Made by a program: the position numbers and the translations under genes. A DNA stretch of 64,000 bases, taken from the NCBI GenBank assembly GCA_012522955.1, contig JAAYJK010000050.1, positions 62,001 to 126,000 on the forward strand, written 5' to 3'. This DNA is from Syntrophomonadaceae bacterium (GTDB taxonomy: Bacteria > Bacillota > Syntrophomonadia > Syntrophomonadales > Syntrophomonadaceae). Below are positions 35,653 to 45,367 of the stretch, piece by piece (the stretch's first letter is position 1; each line of letters starts with the position of its first letter). The notes beneath the pieces were generated by a model. That model was given only the letters and a program-made list of their open reading frames with translations, was not told where the DNA came from and did no database searches.

Positions 35653-36273
35653 GTGATGAATGTGGGGATAAATGTGGATCGACGCTGGCTGGCGGCCATA
35701 GCTATCATAGTTTTACTGGCTTTTGCAGCAGGAATAAAATATCAGTCCTATAAGGACAGCAAGAGGCAGGAGGAACAGATCCTTATAGAAGAGCTGGATT
35801 CCAAAAATACAGCTCCTGAAAACCAAGCCCAGGAACAGGAGAGCTTAATCCAGGTATACGTTTGCGGGGAAGTGGAGCATCCGGGCATCTACCAGCTTGA
35901 GCCGGGTTCTCGTCTGCATCAGGTGTTGGAAATGGCTGTAGCCCTGGAAGCAGCAGAACTAAGATATCTGGGTATGGCCAGGGAATTGATTGATGGAGAA
36001 ACCATTGTAGTGCCTGCGGTGGGTGATGTTGAAATGGCTGGCGTTACAGCCATTTCTCCCATGAATACCGCCAGTAGCAAGGTTAATATAAACCAGGCCA
36101 GCGCCGAGGAAATGGCCAGCAAGCTCAGCGGCATCGGACCGGTATTGGCCCAACGTATAGTGGATTATCGCGCCGCTCAGGGACCTTTCCAGAATATAGA
36201 AGACCTGCAGCAGGTCAGCGGAATAGGTGATAAAAAATATAACGATATCAAGGACTGTATATGTGTCAGATAA
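35653..36273 (+). CDS. comEA: Competence protein ComEA, DNA-binding
   Basis: Membrane-anchored DNA receptor of the natural transformation system. About 206 residues: an N-terminal membrane helix (about 12-28), an SLBB domain (about 60-125, IQVYVCGEVEHPGIYQL) and a C-terminal pair of helix-hairpin-helix motifs (about 140-206, VNINQASAEEMASKLSGIG and GPFQNIEDLQQVSGIG). The start could be GTG 35653, ATG 35656 or GTG 35662; AAGGTG at 35650 favours one of the later codons. comEC follows. Confidence 0.93.
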   Translation: MMNVGINVDRRWLAAIAIIVLLAFAAGIKYQSYKDSKRQEEQILIEELDSKNTAPENQAQEQESLIQVYVCGEVEHPGIYQLEPGSRLHQVLEMAVALEAAELRYLGMARELIDGETIVVPAVGDVEMAGVTAISPMNTASSKVNINQASAEEMASKLSGIGPVLAQRIVDYRAAQGPFQNIEDLQQVSGIGDKKYNDIKDCICVR

Positions 36274-36316
36274 TAATTGGTCTGCAGACCAGAAATGATC
36301 CAATGGTGGGCTCTTT

Positions 36317-38611
36317 ATGCTAGTCAGGTGGATAGCAGTTTTTGTTTCCTTTTCAAGCGGCATTATTGTCTCCTACCATGGATGGTGGTACGGCTTATTG
36401 CTCTCCTTGGGGCTCATGCTATTATATTCCTGGCGTTTTGCTGATAAAGGCCGGGAAACGGTGATTATTATTATAGCCCTGTTCTTGGGAGCGGCTTATT
36501 TTCAGCTTAGGGAAGGGGAAAGACCTGAGGCAGCGGATATAGGTGAAAGAGTAATACAAGGCCTTATTATAGATTATCCGGTTCAGTCGGAAGGGAGTAG
36601 CAGGTTTAAGATAAAGACCAAGGAAAAATGCTCCTGGCTCAGGTATGTACAGGTCTATGCTGACTTTGAGGCTGATCTGCAGCGGGGCCAGCAAGTAAGA
36701 CTGCAAGGTGAATTGAAATTTCCGGATCCCGCCGGCAACCCGGGGGAATTCGACTATGTCAGCTACCTAAGGCATCAGCAAATATATTATCTTATGTATA
36801 TTGAAAAACCGGCAGATATAAAGATCACCAAATCAGATCATGGAATACAGCGGCAATTGAACCTATATCGAGAGCAAATAGAAACAGTTTTCTATGACAT
36901 ACTGCCCTCAGCTCAAGCTGACTTGCTGCAGGGCATGCTGCTGGGAGCCAAGGAAAATATAGAGGCCGATCAATATGAGATCTATCAAAAAACAGGCATA
37001 GTGCATATTTTTGCGGTCAGCGGCCTGCATGTAGGATTTTTGCTCATCTTATTTTACTACCTTTTTTCATTGCTGGCTCCCACCCCCGGGACCCGCTTGT
37101 TTTTTATAAGCATCGCCTTGTTGGCCTATGGCAGCCTGATTGGGTGGCCTATTTCAGTTCAGCGAGCGGTAATTATGGCCATTTTGGCTGTACTGGCCAA
37201 GTATCAGGGACGGCAGGGGGGGCTGGGCAATTCTCTGGGACTGGCGGGAATGATTATTGTCTTGCTGGATCCCTATGCCTTATTCACTATTTCCTTTCAG
37301 CTTTCTTTTATGGCCACCTGGGGGCTGGTTGGTTTATTTCCCACTTTGAAGGAATATTTTAAGTATCAAAAGCGAATATGGGACCTGGTACTGATTCCAT
37401 TTTGTGCCCAATTGGCAGTAGTGCCATTGATAGCCTATTACTTCAATCTTTTTAGTCCCATCGGGTTATTCTGCAATATTATAATTAGCTACCTGGTCGG
37501 GGGCATTGTGCTTTGCGGTTTTGCCGCTCTATTGCTGGTTTTCCTGCCTTCCCTGGCTGCACTTTTCTTGTATCCAGCCGGATTTATGCTGGAAATATTG
37601 AATGCACTGACGGTATTGCTGAGCCAGCTGCCCGGTAGCTACCTTTGGGTTAAAAACCCAGGAAACTCTACCATTGCTGTTTACTATGGAGCATTGCTGT
37701 TGCTCATGGCTGCTTGGTACTATGCATGGCCTCGTCGCTGGAGATTTAGTATGGCAGTGCTGCTGCTAGTTTCTCTGCTCATCATCCTTTGGCCCGCCTC
37801 TTTATATAAATATGGGATCCTGGAAATTGTGTTTTTAGATGTGGGTCAGGGGGACTGTGTATTGATTAAAACCCCCCGAGGTAAATTTATACTCATCGAT
37901 GGGGGAGGCAGTCATTTTTATCCGGTAGGCCGGAAAAAAGTTCTTCCTTATCTGCACTACCGAGGTATTCGGGAAATATACATGATAATAAACAGCCATC
38001 CTGACAGTGACCACTTATTGGGTCTCTTGGAGACTGCGGGGCAAATGCCTTTTAGATATGCATTGGTACCAGCCACCCTACTTCAGGTTGAGGAATACCA
38101 CCAACTTAAGGAAATTGCGCTCCAGCAAAGAGCGGCAGTATTAGGGGTGGCGGAAGGACAAGATATTAATATCGAAGCCGGGCTGCAAATGGAAGTTCTC
38201 TTCCCGCCTTCGGATCTTAAAAGTCCAGACTATAACCAGCATTCCCTGGTCTTAAGATGTGAATATGGCAGGTTTTCATTGCTTCTACTAGGAGATTTGG
38301 ATAGCCAGGGACTGGAGTATATAGCTCAATCCAGTGCTATCGAAACCACTCTGGTTTTTAAAGTGCCTCATCATGGAAGCCGCAGTTCTTTGTCTCCGTT
38401 TTTCTATAAAGAAATAAAACCATATGCAGCAGTGATATCAGTAGGCCAGAACAATAGCTATGGACACCCCAACCAGGAAGTGTTGGACTGCCTGGAGCAA
38501 GATAATATACTGCTGCTGCGCACTGACCATAACGGTGCCATTACCATGGAAAGTGATGGCCGTAGTCTGGCCATCGAATGCTTTAAGCAATCAAAAGGAC
38601 AGGTGCCTTGA
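36317..38611 (+). CDS. comEC: DNA internalization channel ComEC/Rec2
   Basis: Transports single-stranded DNA across the membrane during competence. 764 residues: an N-terminal domain with OB-like fold, a central competence domain with about ten membrane helices (about 225-500, HIFAVSGLHVGFLLI) and a C-terminal metallo-beta-lactamase domain (about 505-755) with DVGQGDCVLIKTP, HPDSDH and KVPHHGSRSSL. All expected parts are present. It ends 10 bases from the convergent amidohydrolase gene. Confidence 0.95.
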   Translation: MLVRWIAVFVSFSSGIIVSYHGWWYGLLLSLGLMLLYSWRFADKGRETVIIIIALFLGAAYFQLREGERPEAADIGERVIQGLIIDYPVQSEGSSRFKIKTKEKCSWLRYVQVYADFEADLQRGQQVRLQGELKFPDPAGNPGEFDYVSYLRHQQIYYLMYIEKPADIKITKSDHGIQRQLNLYREQIETVFYDILPSAQADLLQGMLLGAKENIEADQYEIYQKTGIVHIFAVSGLHVGFLLILFYYLFSLLAPTPGTRLFFISIALLAYGSLIGWPISVQRAVIMAILAVLAKYQGRQGGLGNSLGLAGMIIVLLDPYALFTISFQLSFMATWGLVGLFPTLKEYFKYQKRIWDLVLIPFCAQLAVVPLIAYYFNLFSPIGLFCNIIISYLVGGIVLCGFAALLLVFLPSLAALFLYPAGFMLEILNALTVLLSQLPGSYLWVKNPGNSTIAVYYGALLLLMAAWYYAWPRRWRFSMAVLLLVSLLIILWPASLYKYGILEIVFLDVGQGDCVLIKTPRGKFILIDGGGSHFYPVGRKKVLPYLHYRGIREIYMIINSHPDSDHLLGLLETAGQMPFRYALVPATLLQVEEYHQLKEIALQQRAAVLGVAEGQDINIEAGLQMEVLFPPSDLKSPDYNQHSLVLRCEYGRFSLLLLGDLDSQGLEYIAQSSAIETTLVFKVPHHGSRSSLSPFFYKEIKPYAAVISVGQNNSYGHPNQEVLDCLEQDNILLLRTDHNGAITMESDGRSLAIECFKQSKGQVP

Positions 38612-38620
38612 TTGGTAACC

Positions 38621-39949
38621 TTAATTGATACCGCTTCTGCGGGCAAGGCGGGAAAAGGAATCTTTCACTCCTGTTACCAGTTCCCTTTCGTCAATAGTGG
38701 TCAAGTGGCCATTAAGCATTAGAACCTTTCCATCTACTATGGTGCAGCATACATCAGCTGACCGGGCTTGGTACACCAACTGGGTATAGACCCGAGCGGC
38801 ATCCAGGGGCTGAGTATGCCAGCCCCCTAGCTTTACCAGTACTATATCAGCCTTTTTACCCCTTTCCAGACTCCCGATTTCTTTTTCCAATCCCATGGCC
38901 CGGGCCCCGCCTCTGGTAGCTAGTTCGAAAACAGATTCTGCCGGCATGCTAGTGGGACCATGTTCAGGTTTCTGAATAAGGGAAGCCAGACGCATCTCCT
39001 GAAAAAGATCCAGATTGTTGTTACAGGGAGGACCATCAGATCCCAGGGCTATGCTGGCTCCTCCGGCCAAGAGTTCTGGTATCCTAGCTATACCGGAAGC
39101 CAGTTTCAAATTGGCCGTGGGGCAGTGTATTATATTGGTTTTACTGCGGCATAGTATCTCTTTTTCTTTTTCATCCAGGTGAATGCAGTGGGCCAGAATC
39201 AGCTTGTCGCTGCACATACCCAATTTATCCAGGTAAGCAATATTTCTCATTCCGCTTATCTGCTGCACCGCCTTTACCTCTTCCCGGTTTTCCGAGGCAT
39301 GGCTGTGTATGTGAATTTGGTAATGTGCTGATAACTGCTGTATTTGCTTCAGCAAGCTTTCGCTGCAGGAAAGGACAAAGCGAGGGCATAAAGCATAGGT
39401 TATTCTTCCTTCACTCTGCCCATTCCAGCTTTGATACAGGTCCATGCTCTCGTTGATGGCATTATCGCTATTGTCCATCAGGGTGGCTGGAATCTGATTC
39501 CCGGTATCCATCAGGCATTTTCCTCCTAGATAACGTATTCCTGCTCGCTGAACGGCATGAAATATGGATTCCGTATGGTGAACGGTTCCCATGTCGATAA
39601 TGGCAGTAGTGCCTGACCGTAAGCATTCAGCGCATCCCAGCAAAGCCGAATAATAAAGGGAATCGGCATCATGGCTTCCTTCCAGGGGCCAGATGCGAAG
39701 TTTCAACCAATCCAAGAGCTCCATATCATCGGCACAGCCCCGGAAAAGGGCCTGGCAGAGATGGACATGGCTTTGAATCAGGCCGGGAATTACCAGCATA
39801 TCAGTGGCATCAAGGGTTTGCTGGGCGGTTCGATCTATATGAGGTGCTATTTCCACTATGCGATCCTGCTGCACCAATATATCTGCTTTTATTACCTCTC
39901 CGGTGCAATTCATGGTGACTAGGGTGCCATTTTTAATTAATAAGGACAT
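38621..39949 (-). CDS. Amidohydrolase, 5'-deoxyadenosine/S-adenosylhomocysteine deaminase-like (MtaD family)
   Basis: Metal-dependent deaminase of the amidohydrolase superfamily. 442 residues. Metal ligands are visible as HVH (about 60-62), HSHASE (about 217-222), AHCIH and the catalytic aspartate in GSDGPP. Family members deaminate 5'-methylthioadenosine, S-adenosylhomocysteine or 5'-deoxyadenosine in methyl-group salvage; the exact substrate is not resolved. Convergent with comEC. Confidence 0.88.
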   Translation of the reverse strand: MSLLIKNGTLVTMNCTGEVIKADILVQQDRIVEIAPHIDRTAQQTLDATDMLVIPGLIQSHVHLCQALFRGCADDMELLDWLKLRIWPLEGSHDADSLYYSALLGCAECLRSGTTAIIDMGTVHHTESIFHAVQRAGIRYLGGKCLMDTGNQIPATLMDNSDNAINESMDLYQSWNGQSEGRITYALCPRFVLSCSESLLKQIQQLSAHYQIHIHSHASENREEVKAVQQISGMRNIAYLDKLGMCSDKLILAHCIHLDEKEKEILCRSKTNIIHCPTANLKLASGIARIPELLAGGASIALGSDGPPCNNNLDLFQEMRLASLIQKPEHGPTSMPAESVFELATRGGARAMGLEKEIGSLERGKKADIVLVKLGGWHTQPLDAARVYTQLVYQARSADVCCTIVDGKVLMLNGHLTTIDERELVTGVKDSFSRLARRSGIN

Positions 39950-40064
39950 GGATCATCCTCCCCGGATTATTAAATTGCTTTTAGGTAAATTCTACCTTAC
40001 CTAATTAAAACATACTATTGCTAATTCATTAAACATAGCTTTATTCAGAGGGGAGAGGATATAC

Positions 40065-41498
40065 ATCAAAAGGGATTATTCCGCTGATAATACTATGTTG
40101 AACCAGGGAGTAGCTTATCTACTGGCCAGGCTGTCACTTCCGGCTATGCTTGGAATGATTCTTTTCTCCATGTTTAGTTTGGCCGATACCTGGTTTGTGG
40201 CTAGGCTAGGCCCGGACCATTTGGCGGCCTTAACCCTGGTGATTCCGGTACAGGTACTGATTACATCTATGGCTTCAGCTACCGGGGTAGGTGTTACCTC
40301 CCTTATTGGTCGAGCCTTGGGCAGAGGTCAAAGAGCCTATGCTGATAACAGCGCCTGGCATGGTTTGGGTTTGAGCATAATCTACGGGGTGCTATTGCCT
40401 TTGCTGGGTTTGGCCTATATCGATGAGTTGCTATACTGCTTTGGATGTTCCAGCCAAATACTACTGATGAGCAAAGGCTATATGCAGATATTGCTGATAG
40501 GAGCTGTATTCACCTTTGTACCCATAATTCTGTGCAGCGTTATACAGGGGGAAGGAAACACCCTGTTACCAGTGCTGATATCTCTAGCGGGCATTATAAG
40601 TAATGTGATATTAGATCCTATATTTATTTTCGGGATAGGGCCGGTGAAGGCTATGGGACTTAATGGTGCAGCTTTGGCTGGTGTGCTGGCCCAGGTTTTG
40701 GCTACCGCCCTGGCGGGAATTCTGGTAATTCAGAAGAAGCATTTTTTGAGCTGGTCCTGGGCCAATTTTGATCCTAGCAGCAGGGTTCTGCTGGCTATAT
40801 ATAAAGTAGGATTTCCCACCCTGGTTATGGAACTGGCTGGTGTGCTGGTGATGGGTTATATGAATCGAATTCTGGCTGGGTTCAGTTTTACTGCAGTAGC
40901 TGCCTTGGGAATATTTTTGCGTATAAGGTCTATGATGTATATGCCGGTTTTTGGACTGGTGCAAGCGGCTATGCCCATAGCAGCTTTTGCCTTTGGAGCC
41001 GGAAATCATGAACGAGTTAAGGAGACTATTATAAAAGCCTCGTTGACTGCCTTTGTTTTCATGTCAGCAGCCTGGTATATTATGCAGTTTCATCCCCTAT
41101 CCATAATACAGTACTTTTCCCATGATCCGGCCCTTACCATTCTTGGAGTAAACTGCATGCGTTTAGCCACGGTTTTCATACCCCTGATCGGACCGGTATT
41201 AATACTAAATACAGTGTTACAAGGGGTAGGCCGGGGATTTACCGCTATGTTTCTATCTCTCTGCCGACAGCTGGGATTCTTCCTGCCCCTGTTAATAATC
41301 TTACCGCCTCAGCTGGGTCTTAACGGGGTCTGGCTGGCATTTTCCATATCTGAACTCCTGGCTGCTATACTGGCTTTCTTTATTTTCGTACACCTGTGGC
41401 AACAGCTGCAGAACCGGCCTGGCAGACTACCTCTTTTCACCCAATTGGGCTGGCTATACTTTTTTCAGCGTCTATATACCTGGTTGAAATGGCGATAA
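40065..41498 (+). CDS. MATE-family efflux transporter
   Basis: Na+- or H+-coupled multidrug/organic cation exporter. 467 residues from the ATG at 40095, with 12 hydrophobic segments and the signature LSLPAMLGMILFSMFSLADTW. The ATG at 40095 has no ribosome binding site. The purine run GAGGGGAGAGG (40048-40058) lies six bases before an in-frame ATC at 40065, giving MKRDYSADNTMLNQG if ATC is the start. I give that extended start as the more likely one; the choice is not secure. Substrate unknown. Confidence 0.87.
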   Translation: MKRDYSADNTMLNQGVAYLLARLSLPAMLGMILFSMFSLADTWFVARLGPDHLAALTLVIPVQVLITSMASATGVGVTSLIGRALGRGQRAYADNSAWHGLGLSIIYGVLLPLLGLAYIDELLYCFGCSSQILLMSKGYMQILLIGAVFTFVPIILCSVIQGEGNTLLPVLISLAGIISNVILDPIFIFGIGPVKAMGLNGAALAGVLAQVLATALAGILVIQKKHFLSWSWANFDPSSRVLLAIYKVGFPTLVMELAGVLVMGYMNRILAGFSFTAVAALGIFLRIRSMMYMPVFGLVQAAMPIAAFAFGAGNHERVKETIIKASLTAFVFMSAAWYIMQFHPLSIIQYFSHDPALTILGVNCMRLATVFIPLIGPVLILNTVLQGVGRGFTAMFLSLCRQLGFFLPLLIILPPQLGLNGVWLAFSISELLAAILAFFIFVHLWQQLQNRPGRLPLFTQLGWLYFFQRLYTWLKWR

Positions 41499-41537
41499 GC
41501 ATAATAATATGAGGATTTGTCTATCCCGATTAAGATT

Positions 41538-41672
41538 ACAAGAAAATGGTTTATCCCAATTCACCCAGTGTTTCCAATCGCCAAATACGTGTAGGGGCGG
41601 TCTTTGACCGCCCGTCGTGCATAGCCATAAATTTTCATACTTGCTTGTACTCCCTGATTATGGGGTTGATAA
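41538..41672 (+). repeat. Dispersed ~135-bp intergenic repeat, copy B
   Basis: ACAAGAAAATGG, TTTATCCCAATT, AATCGCCAAATA, core GGGGCGGTCTTTGACCGCC, ATAAATTTTCATACTTGC and GGGGTTGATAA in the same order as copy A. It fills the gap between the MATE gene and the leftward metallo-beta-lactamase-fold gene. Confidence 0.85.
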
Positions 41673-41704
41673 GCTGGGGGGTTAACACTAAGCTAAAGAC
41701 GATC

Positions 41705-42601
41705 CTATTTATAGAAGTAAACTCGTCCATTTTCAATTTGATACTTTAAAGCTCCCCTATGGTGAAGATAGCTTAGCAGGGAGGCCAAGGTAGAACTTAA
41801 TAGGTAATATTCATTCAAATCTACAGAAAGATCCTCCAGAATGATGATTTCTTCCAACAAATCTTCCCGGCTTTTGGGTTGATCCACCAGATTCAGGCAC
41901 AAGTCCAGATAAGCATTCAGGGTCCTTCGATTAAGCTCAATTAAAGCAGGCATCTCTTCTCCCTTATATATCTGATCAGCATGGCCCAACACATAATAGT
42001 CATAGTGTAAACTGGAAATGAGCTCATAGGTATTTAATTGGGAAGCAATATCCATTATAAAGGGAACGGAATATTTCTGAATTATTTCCGGGCTAAAAAG
42101 GGCATCTCCAATGAAACAGACATTATCCCGGGTGGCTACTCCGATTTGTCCCCGGGCATGACCAGGCAGGGCAATGATATCGAATTTCTCCCCGTTTATC
42201 TTTTCTATTCCTGCTTCCAGCAGATAGTCCAAACGCATTTGTTTGCTCCTGACATAGTCTCGGGAGAGCTCCTGCAGGGGCTGACCTCCATAAATGTACA
42301 GGGGAAAAAGGTAAGGGTTTTCAATAAACAGTGCTGCCTCGGAGGAAGTATAAAAAACGCTGCCAGGGTAATTGTCCTTTATATACAGGTTGCCGCCCCA
42401 GTGATCCGAATGCTCATGACTGTTGAGCACATATTTTATGGATATCCCCAGGGAGTTCAACATATTGCTTATCTTCCGCGCTTCACTATTGTCACTGCCG
42501 GTATCAACTAATAAAGAGTATTTGTCCTTGAATTGGAATAAACCTATATTGGTTGGTCCGGGTATATAATAGGTATTACCGTTAATCTTCTTTAGTTCCA
42601 T
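41705..42601 (-). CDS. Metallo-beta-lactamase-fold hydrolase
   Basis: 298 residues. Metal ligands are visible as HEHSDH (about 80-85), PGHARGQ, the aspartate in FIGDALF and the late GHADQ. The class includes glyoxalase II-like and many other hydrolases; the substrate is unknown. The open frame extends upstream, but GGGAGG seven bases before the ATG at 42601 fixes the start. A C-terminal 70-residue helical segment (about 225-298) resembles the winged or helical extension of some MBL proteins. Confidence 0.85.
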   Translation of the reverse strand: MELKKINGNTYYIPGPTNIGLFQFKDKYSLLVDTGSDNSEARKISNMLNSLGISIKYVLNSHEHSDHWGGNLYIKDNYPGSVFYTSSEAALFIENPYLFPLYIYGGQPLQELSRDYVRSKQMRLDYLLEAGIEKINGEKFDIIALPGHARGQIGVATRDNVCFIGDALFSPEIIQKYSVPFIMDIASQLNTYELISSLHYDYYVLGHADQIYKGEEMPALIELNRRTLNAYLDLCLNLVDQPKSREDLLEEIIILEDLSVDLNEYYLLSSTLASLLSYLHHRGALKYQIENGRVYFYK

Positions 42602-42655
42602 CTTAGCCTCCCTTATACCTCGAGTATTATCCCATTGGTTCCATTTATATAACAG

Positions 42656-42678
42656 TGGTACTATAAAACATAGTACCA
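42656..42678. promoter_or_regulatory. Perfect 9-bp dyad, possible operator
   Basis: TGGTACTAT and ATAGTACCA with a five-base spacer. It lies 55 bases upstream of the leftward metallo-beta-lactamase-fold gene and upstream of the decayed sigma-like gene. It has no T run, so an operator is more likely than a terminator. No known consensus was recognised. Confidence 0.35.
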
Positions 42679-42774
42679 TAAGCTGGTTTTCTTATTCATT
42701 ACGCGATGATATTGTTAAAAAAATATTTTTGGATGTAATAAAAAGCACCATAAGGAGATAAGTAATCCTCGGGC

Positions 42775-43075
42775 TTGGTTGAAAAAGGTTCTCAGCAACC
42801 TAGTCTATAGCGATTTCCGGCAGCATCAGATTCGGGCTGGTATGGAATCCAAGCTGCAGCAGGGGTATCTGGATGTAAAAAACGCTGACAGTATAGATAT
42901 GCTGCGCATTGAAGTGCAGGATGTGCTGGGACGCTTGAGATGGAAAGACCAGGTATTGCTCAAGATGAGGATGTCGGGGATGAGCTACTCCCAGTATCTT
43001 GATCCTTGTTTATACTATAGTTTACCTGGGAATATGGTTAACGGCCGCAGTTCACCATTTTGAAAAAAGGGACCT
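42775..43075 (+). pseudogene. Remnant of a short sigma-70-like gene joined to a membrane-helix tail
   Basis: From 42779 the frame reads LKKVLSNLVYSDFRQHQIRA and continues to LRWKDQVLLKMRMSGMSYSQ, which resembles region 4 of a small sigma factor just before its HTH; the frame then runs into unrelated residues and stops at 43063. TTG at 42775 after AAGGAGAT would start the protein MVEK, but the A5 run is one base too long to join the frames. In another frame the tail (about 42989-43075) encodes one membrane helix ending HHFEKRDL. Two disruptions suggest decay; a 94-residue functional protein cannot be excluded. Confidence 0.5.
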
Positions 43076-43115
43076 GTAAGCAGGTCTGCGACACGTGTCA
43101 CAGATCCTCAGACCC

Positions 43116-43661
43116 TTATTGGCTGCAGAATACATACCAGGGGCCGATACCGATTTCCAGGCCCCTGGTATGTTGTTCCTGCAGGAAAGAAGGCAGTTCG
43201 CTTTCTTTCACTGGTAAAACTTCTATATCTTCCCCTGTGCCCAGGTTCTGAACCGGTTTAAGATTGAAGGCGGCTGTTTCATCGATTTCTGCTTTTACAA
43301 TATAGACATAATCATTTAGAAAGGCCGGATTGCTTTTAAGAGGGGGGCTGATCCCGGTTATGCGCCCGGTAAACCCAGTTTCTTCCTGTAGTTCTCTTAA
43401 AGCTTCCCTTTCAATGTCATCGGAGTCTGCCATCCCGGCTGGAAATCCGATGATATAGTTACTGATAGCCGGGCGATATTGCTTGATCAGAATCACCCTT
43501 TGGGACGGCATGAGCCGGGCTACGATGACCATGCCGTTCTGCCGATTTTTTCGCTCAACACATTCCCATTGAAAGACTTGCCCATCTGATCCGCATAAGC
43601 TCAAGGACTTTAAGGTAATCCAATTGCCCTTGAATAATACCTCTTCGCTTAATTTCTTCAT
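43116..43661 (-). CDS. NUDIX hydrolase, ADP-ribose pyrophosphatase-like
   Basis: 181 residues. The Nudix box is complete: GMADSDDIEREALRELQEET followed by GF (GX5EX7REUXEEXGU). The upstream VVIKQYRPA-like segment (VILIKQYRPAISNYIIGFPAG) is typical of ADP-ribose pyrophosphatases. Same strand as the FAD protein upstream (21 bases away), so they are probably co-transcribed. Substrate is inferred. Confidence 0.92.
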   Translation of the reverse strand: MKKLSEEVLFKGNWITLKSLSLCGSDGQVFQWECVERKNRQNGMVIVARLMPSQRVILIKQYRPAISNYIIGFPAGMADSDDIEREALRELQEETGFTGRITGISPPLKSNPAFLNDYVYIVKAEIDETAAFNLKPVQNLGTGEDIEVLPVKESELPSFLQEQHTRGLEIGIGPWYVFCSQ

Positions 43662-43682
43662 ATTTATCGTGCCTTTCCCACT

Positions 43683-45056
43683 CTAAGCATTTTTTAATAT
43701 CTCCTCCGCGGCGATAACCCCTGAGGCGCTGGCTTGTATCAATCCCCGGGTAACCCCGGCTCCGTCACCTATGGCCCACAAGCCCTCAATATCAGTCTGT
43801 AAAGATTTGCTGAGACTGGGCCGGGCTGAGTAGAATTTGGCCTCTATGCCGTATAGAAGGGTATGGTCGGAGGCTACCCCGGGCATGGCTTTGTCCAGGG
43901 CTTCCAGACACTCTTTGATGCCCACCATGAAGCGATGGGGGAGTACCAGGGACAAGTCTCCGGGTACCGCGCCCTTAAGGGTGGGTTCCACCAGGCCTTT
44001 ATCAAGGCGGGAAGGGGTGGAACGGCGTCCCCTTTTCAAATCACCATAACGCTGCACTATGATAGAACCGCTTAACATATTGGCCAAGCTGGCAATACGC
44101 CGGCCGTATAATATGGGGCGATTAAAGGGCTGAGTGAATTCCTGACTCATTAAAAGGGCAAAATTGGTGTTACTGCTTTTGCTCTGGGCATAAGAGTGCC
44201 CATTAACCGTAATAATGCCGTTGGTGTTTTCCATTACCACCTCTCCATTGGGATTTACGCAAAAGGTTCTGACCACGTCGTCAAATTCACGAGTATTAAA
44301 TATGATTTTGGGTTCCCAGATATTATCGGTATATTCTTGCATGGTGACGGCTGGGACTTCTACTCTAACTCCAATGTCCACCTGGTTATTGCGCATAACA
44401 ATACCCAATGATTTGGCCTGTTCAGCAAACCACTGGGCTCCATCCCGGCCCGGGGCGGCAATAATAATAGGAGCATAATAGCTGTCATGGTTGGTCCTAA
44501 CTCCTTGCACACGGCCTTGCTCAACCATTATTTCCTCTACTACTTCCATGGTTTGGATAGACTGTTTAGTTTTAAGATCATCATAGATATTCTTTAACAC
44601 TTTTATGGTATTTTCAGTACCCATATGTCTTATTTTGGCTGGCACTAGCTTTAAACCGGCCCGGGCCGATCTGATTTTAAGATCCTCTATCTTCTCACTA
44701 TCCAGACCAAAAACCCGATCTGGTGCCCCATATTTAACATATATACTATCAGCATAATCAATTAGGGATTGCAGTTTTTCCTTACCGATGTAATCTTGCA
44801 GCCAACCCCCAAATTCAGTGGTTAGAGTTAATTTGCCATCGGAAAAAGCCCCGGCCCCTCCCCAACCACACATAATAGAACAGGGTTGACAATTGACGCA
44901 GGTAGCGGATTGGTCTCCAATCAGGCAATTTCTTTTATCCACCTTGCGGCCTTTTTCCAGTATTAGCACCTTTAGAGAACTTTTTTGGCTTATTTCCAAG
45001 GCGGCAAAAATACCTGCCGGACCAGCCCCGATAATGATCACATCATAGCTTTCCAT
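43683..45056 (-). CDS. FAD-dependent dehydrogenase (COG2509-type)
   Basis: 457 residues. An N-terminal FAD site MESYDVIIIGAGPAGIFAAL (about 1-20) is followed by a cysteine group and CGWGGAGAFSDGKL (about 85), the hallmark of this uncharacterised NAD(FAD)-utilising dehydrogenase family. The C-terminus has AIGDGAGVTRGL. The ATG at 45056 lies eight bases after GGGAGGTG; the frame opens three codons earlier. The reaction is unknown. Confidence 0.9.
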   Translation of the reverse strand: MESYDVIIIGAGPAGIFAALEISQKSSLKVLILEKGRKVDKRNCLIGDQSATCVNCQPCSIMCGWGGAGAFSDGKLTLTTEFGGWLQDYIGKEKLQSLIDYADSIYVKYGAPDRVFGLDSEKIEDLKIRSARAGLKLVPAKIRHMGTENTIKVLKNIYDDLKTKQSIQTMEVVEEIMVEQGRVQGVRTNHDSYYAPIIIAAPGRDGAQWFAEQAKSLGIVMRNNQVDIGVRVEVPAVTMQEYTDNIWEPKIIFNTREFDDVVRTFCVNPNGEVVMENTNGIITVNGHSYAQSKSSNTNFALLMSQEFTQPFNRPILYGRRIASLANMLSGSIIVQRYGDLKRGRRSTPSRLDKGLVEPTLKGAVPGDLSLVLPHRFMVGIKECLEALDKAMPGVASDHTLLYGIEAKFYSARPSLSKSLQTDIEGLWAIGDGAGVTRGLIQASASGVIAAEEILKNA

Positions 45057-45240
45057 CCATAACACACCTCCCGATTAACAGGACCCCCATTTAATAGATT
45101 ATTACAAGCTTGGTTTAAATATACTATCGCCCTAGATTATAGCATATACTGCCCCCTAATTAATATCTCAAGCAGTAGCAGGCCTTAAGTATTGAAGAAA
45201 GTTAGGTTCCCTACAGGCCGCAATGTTATAATCTAGATCA

Positions 45241-45270
45241 GCGGCTGGCGACCACAGGTCGCCCCTACAG
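45241..45270 (-). repeat. Core-only repeat, reverse orientation (copy H)
   Basis: GGCGACCACAGGTCGCCCCT on the plus strand, ending CTACA. It forms an inverted pair with copy F about 100 bases downstream. Confidence 0.65.
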
Positions 45271-45367
45271 CCCTGTACCACTATGTTTGCGGTATATACC
45301 TGTATGGGTATTGCTGGGTTGTACGCACCCTGTCTTCATATTGACCATGACATACCGTTTATCCAAT

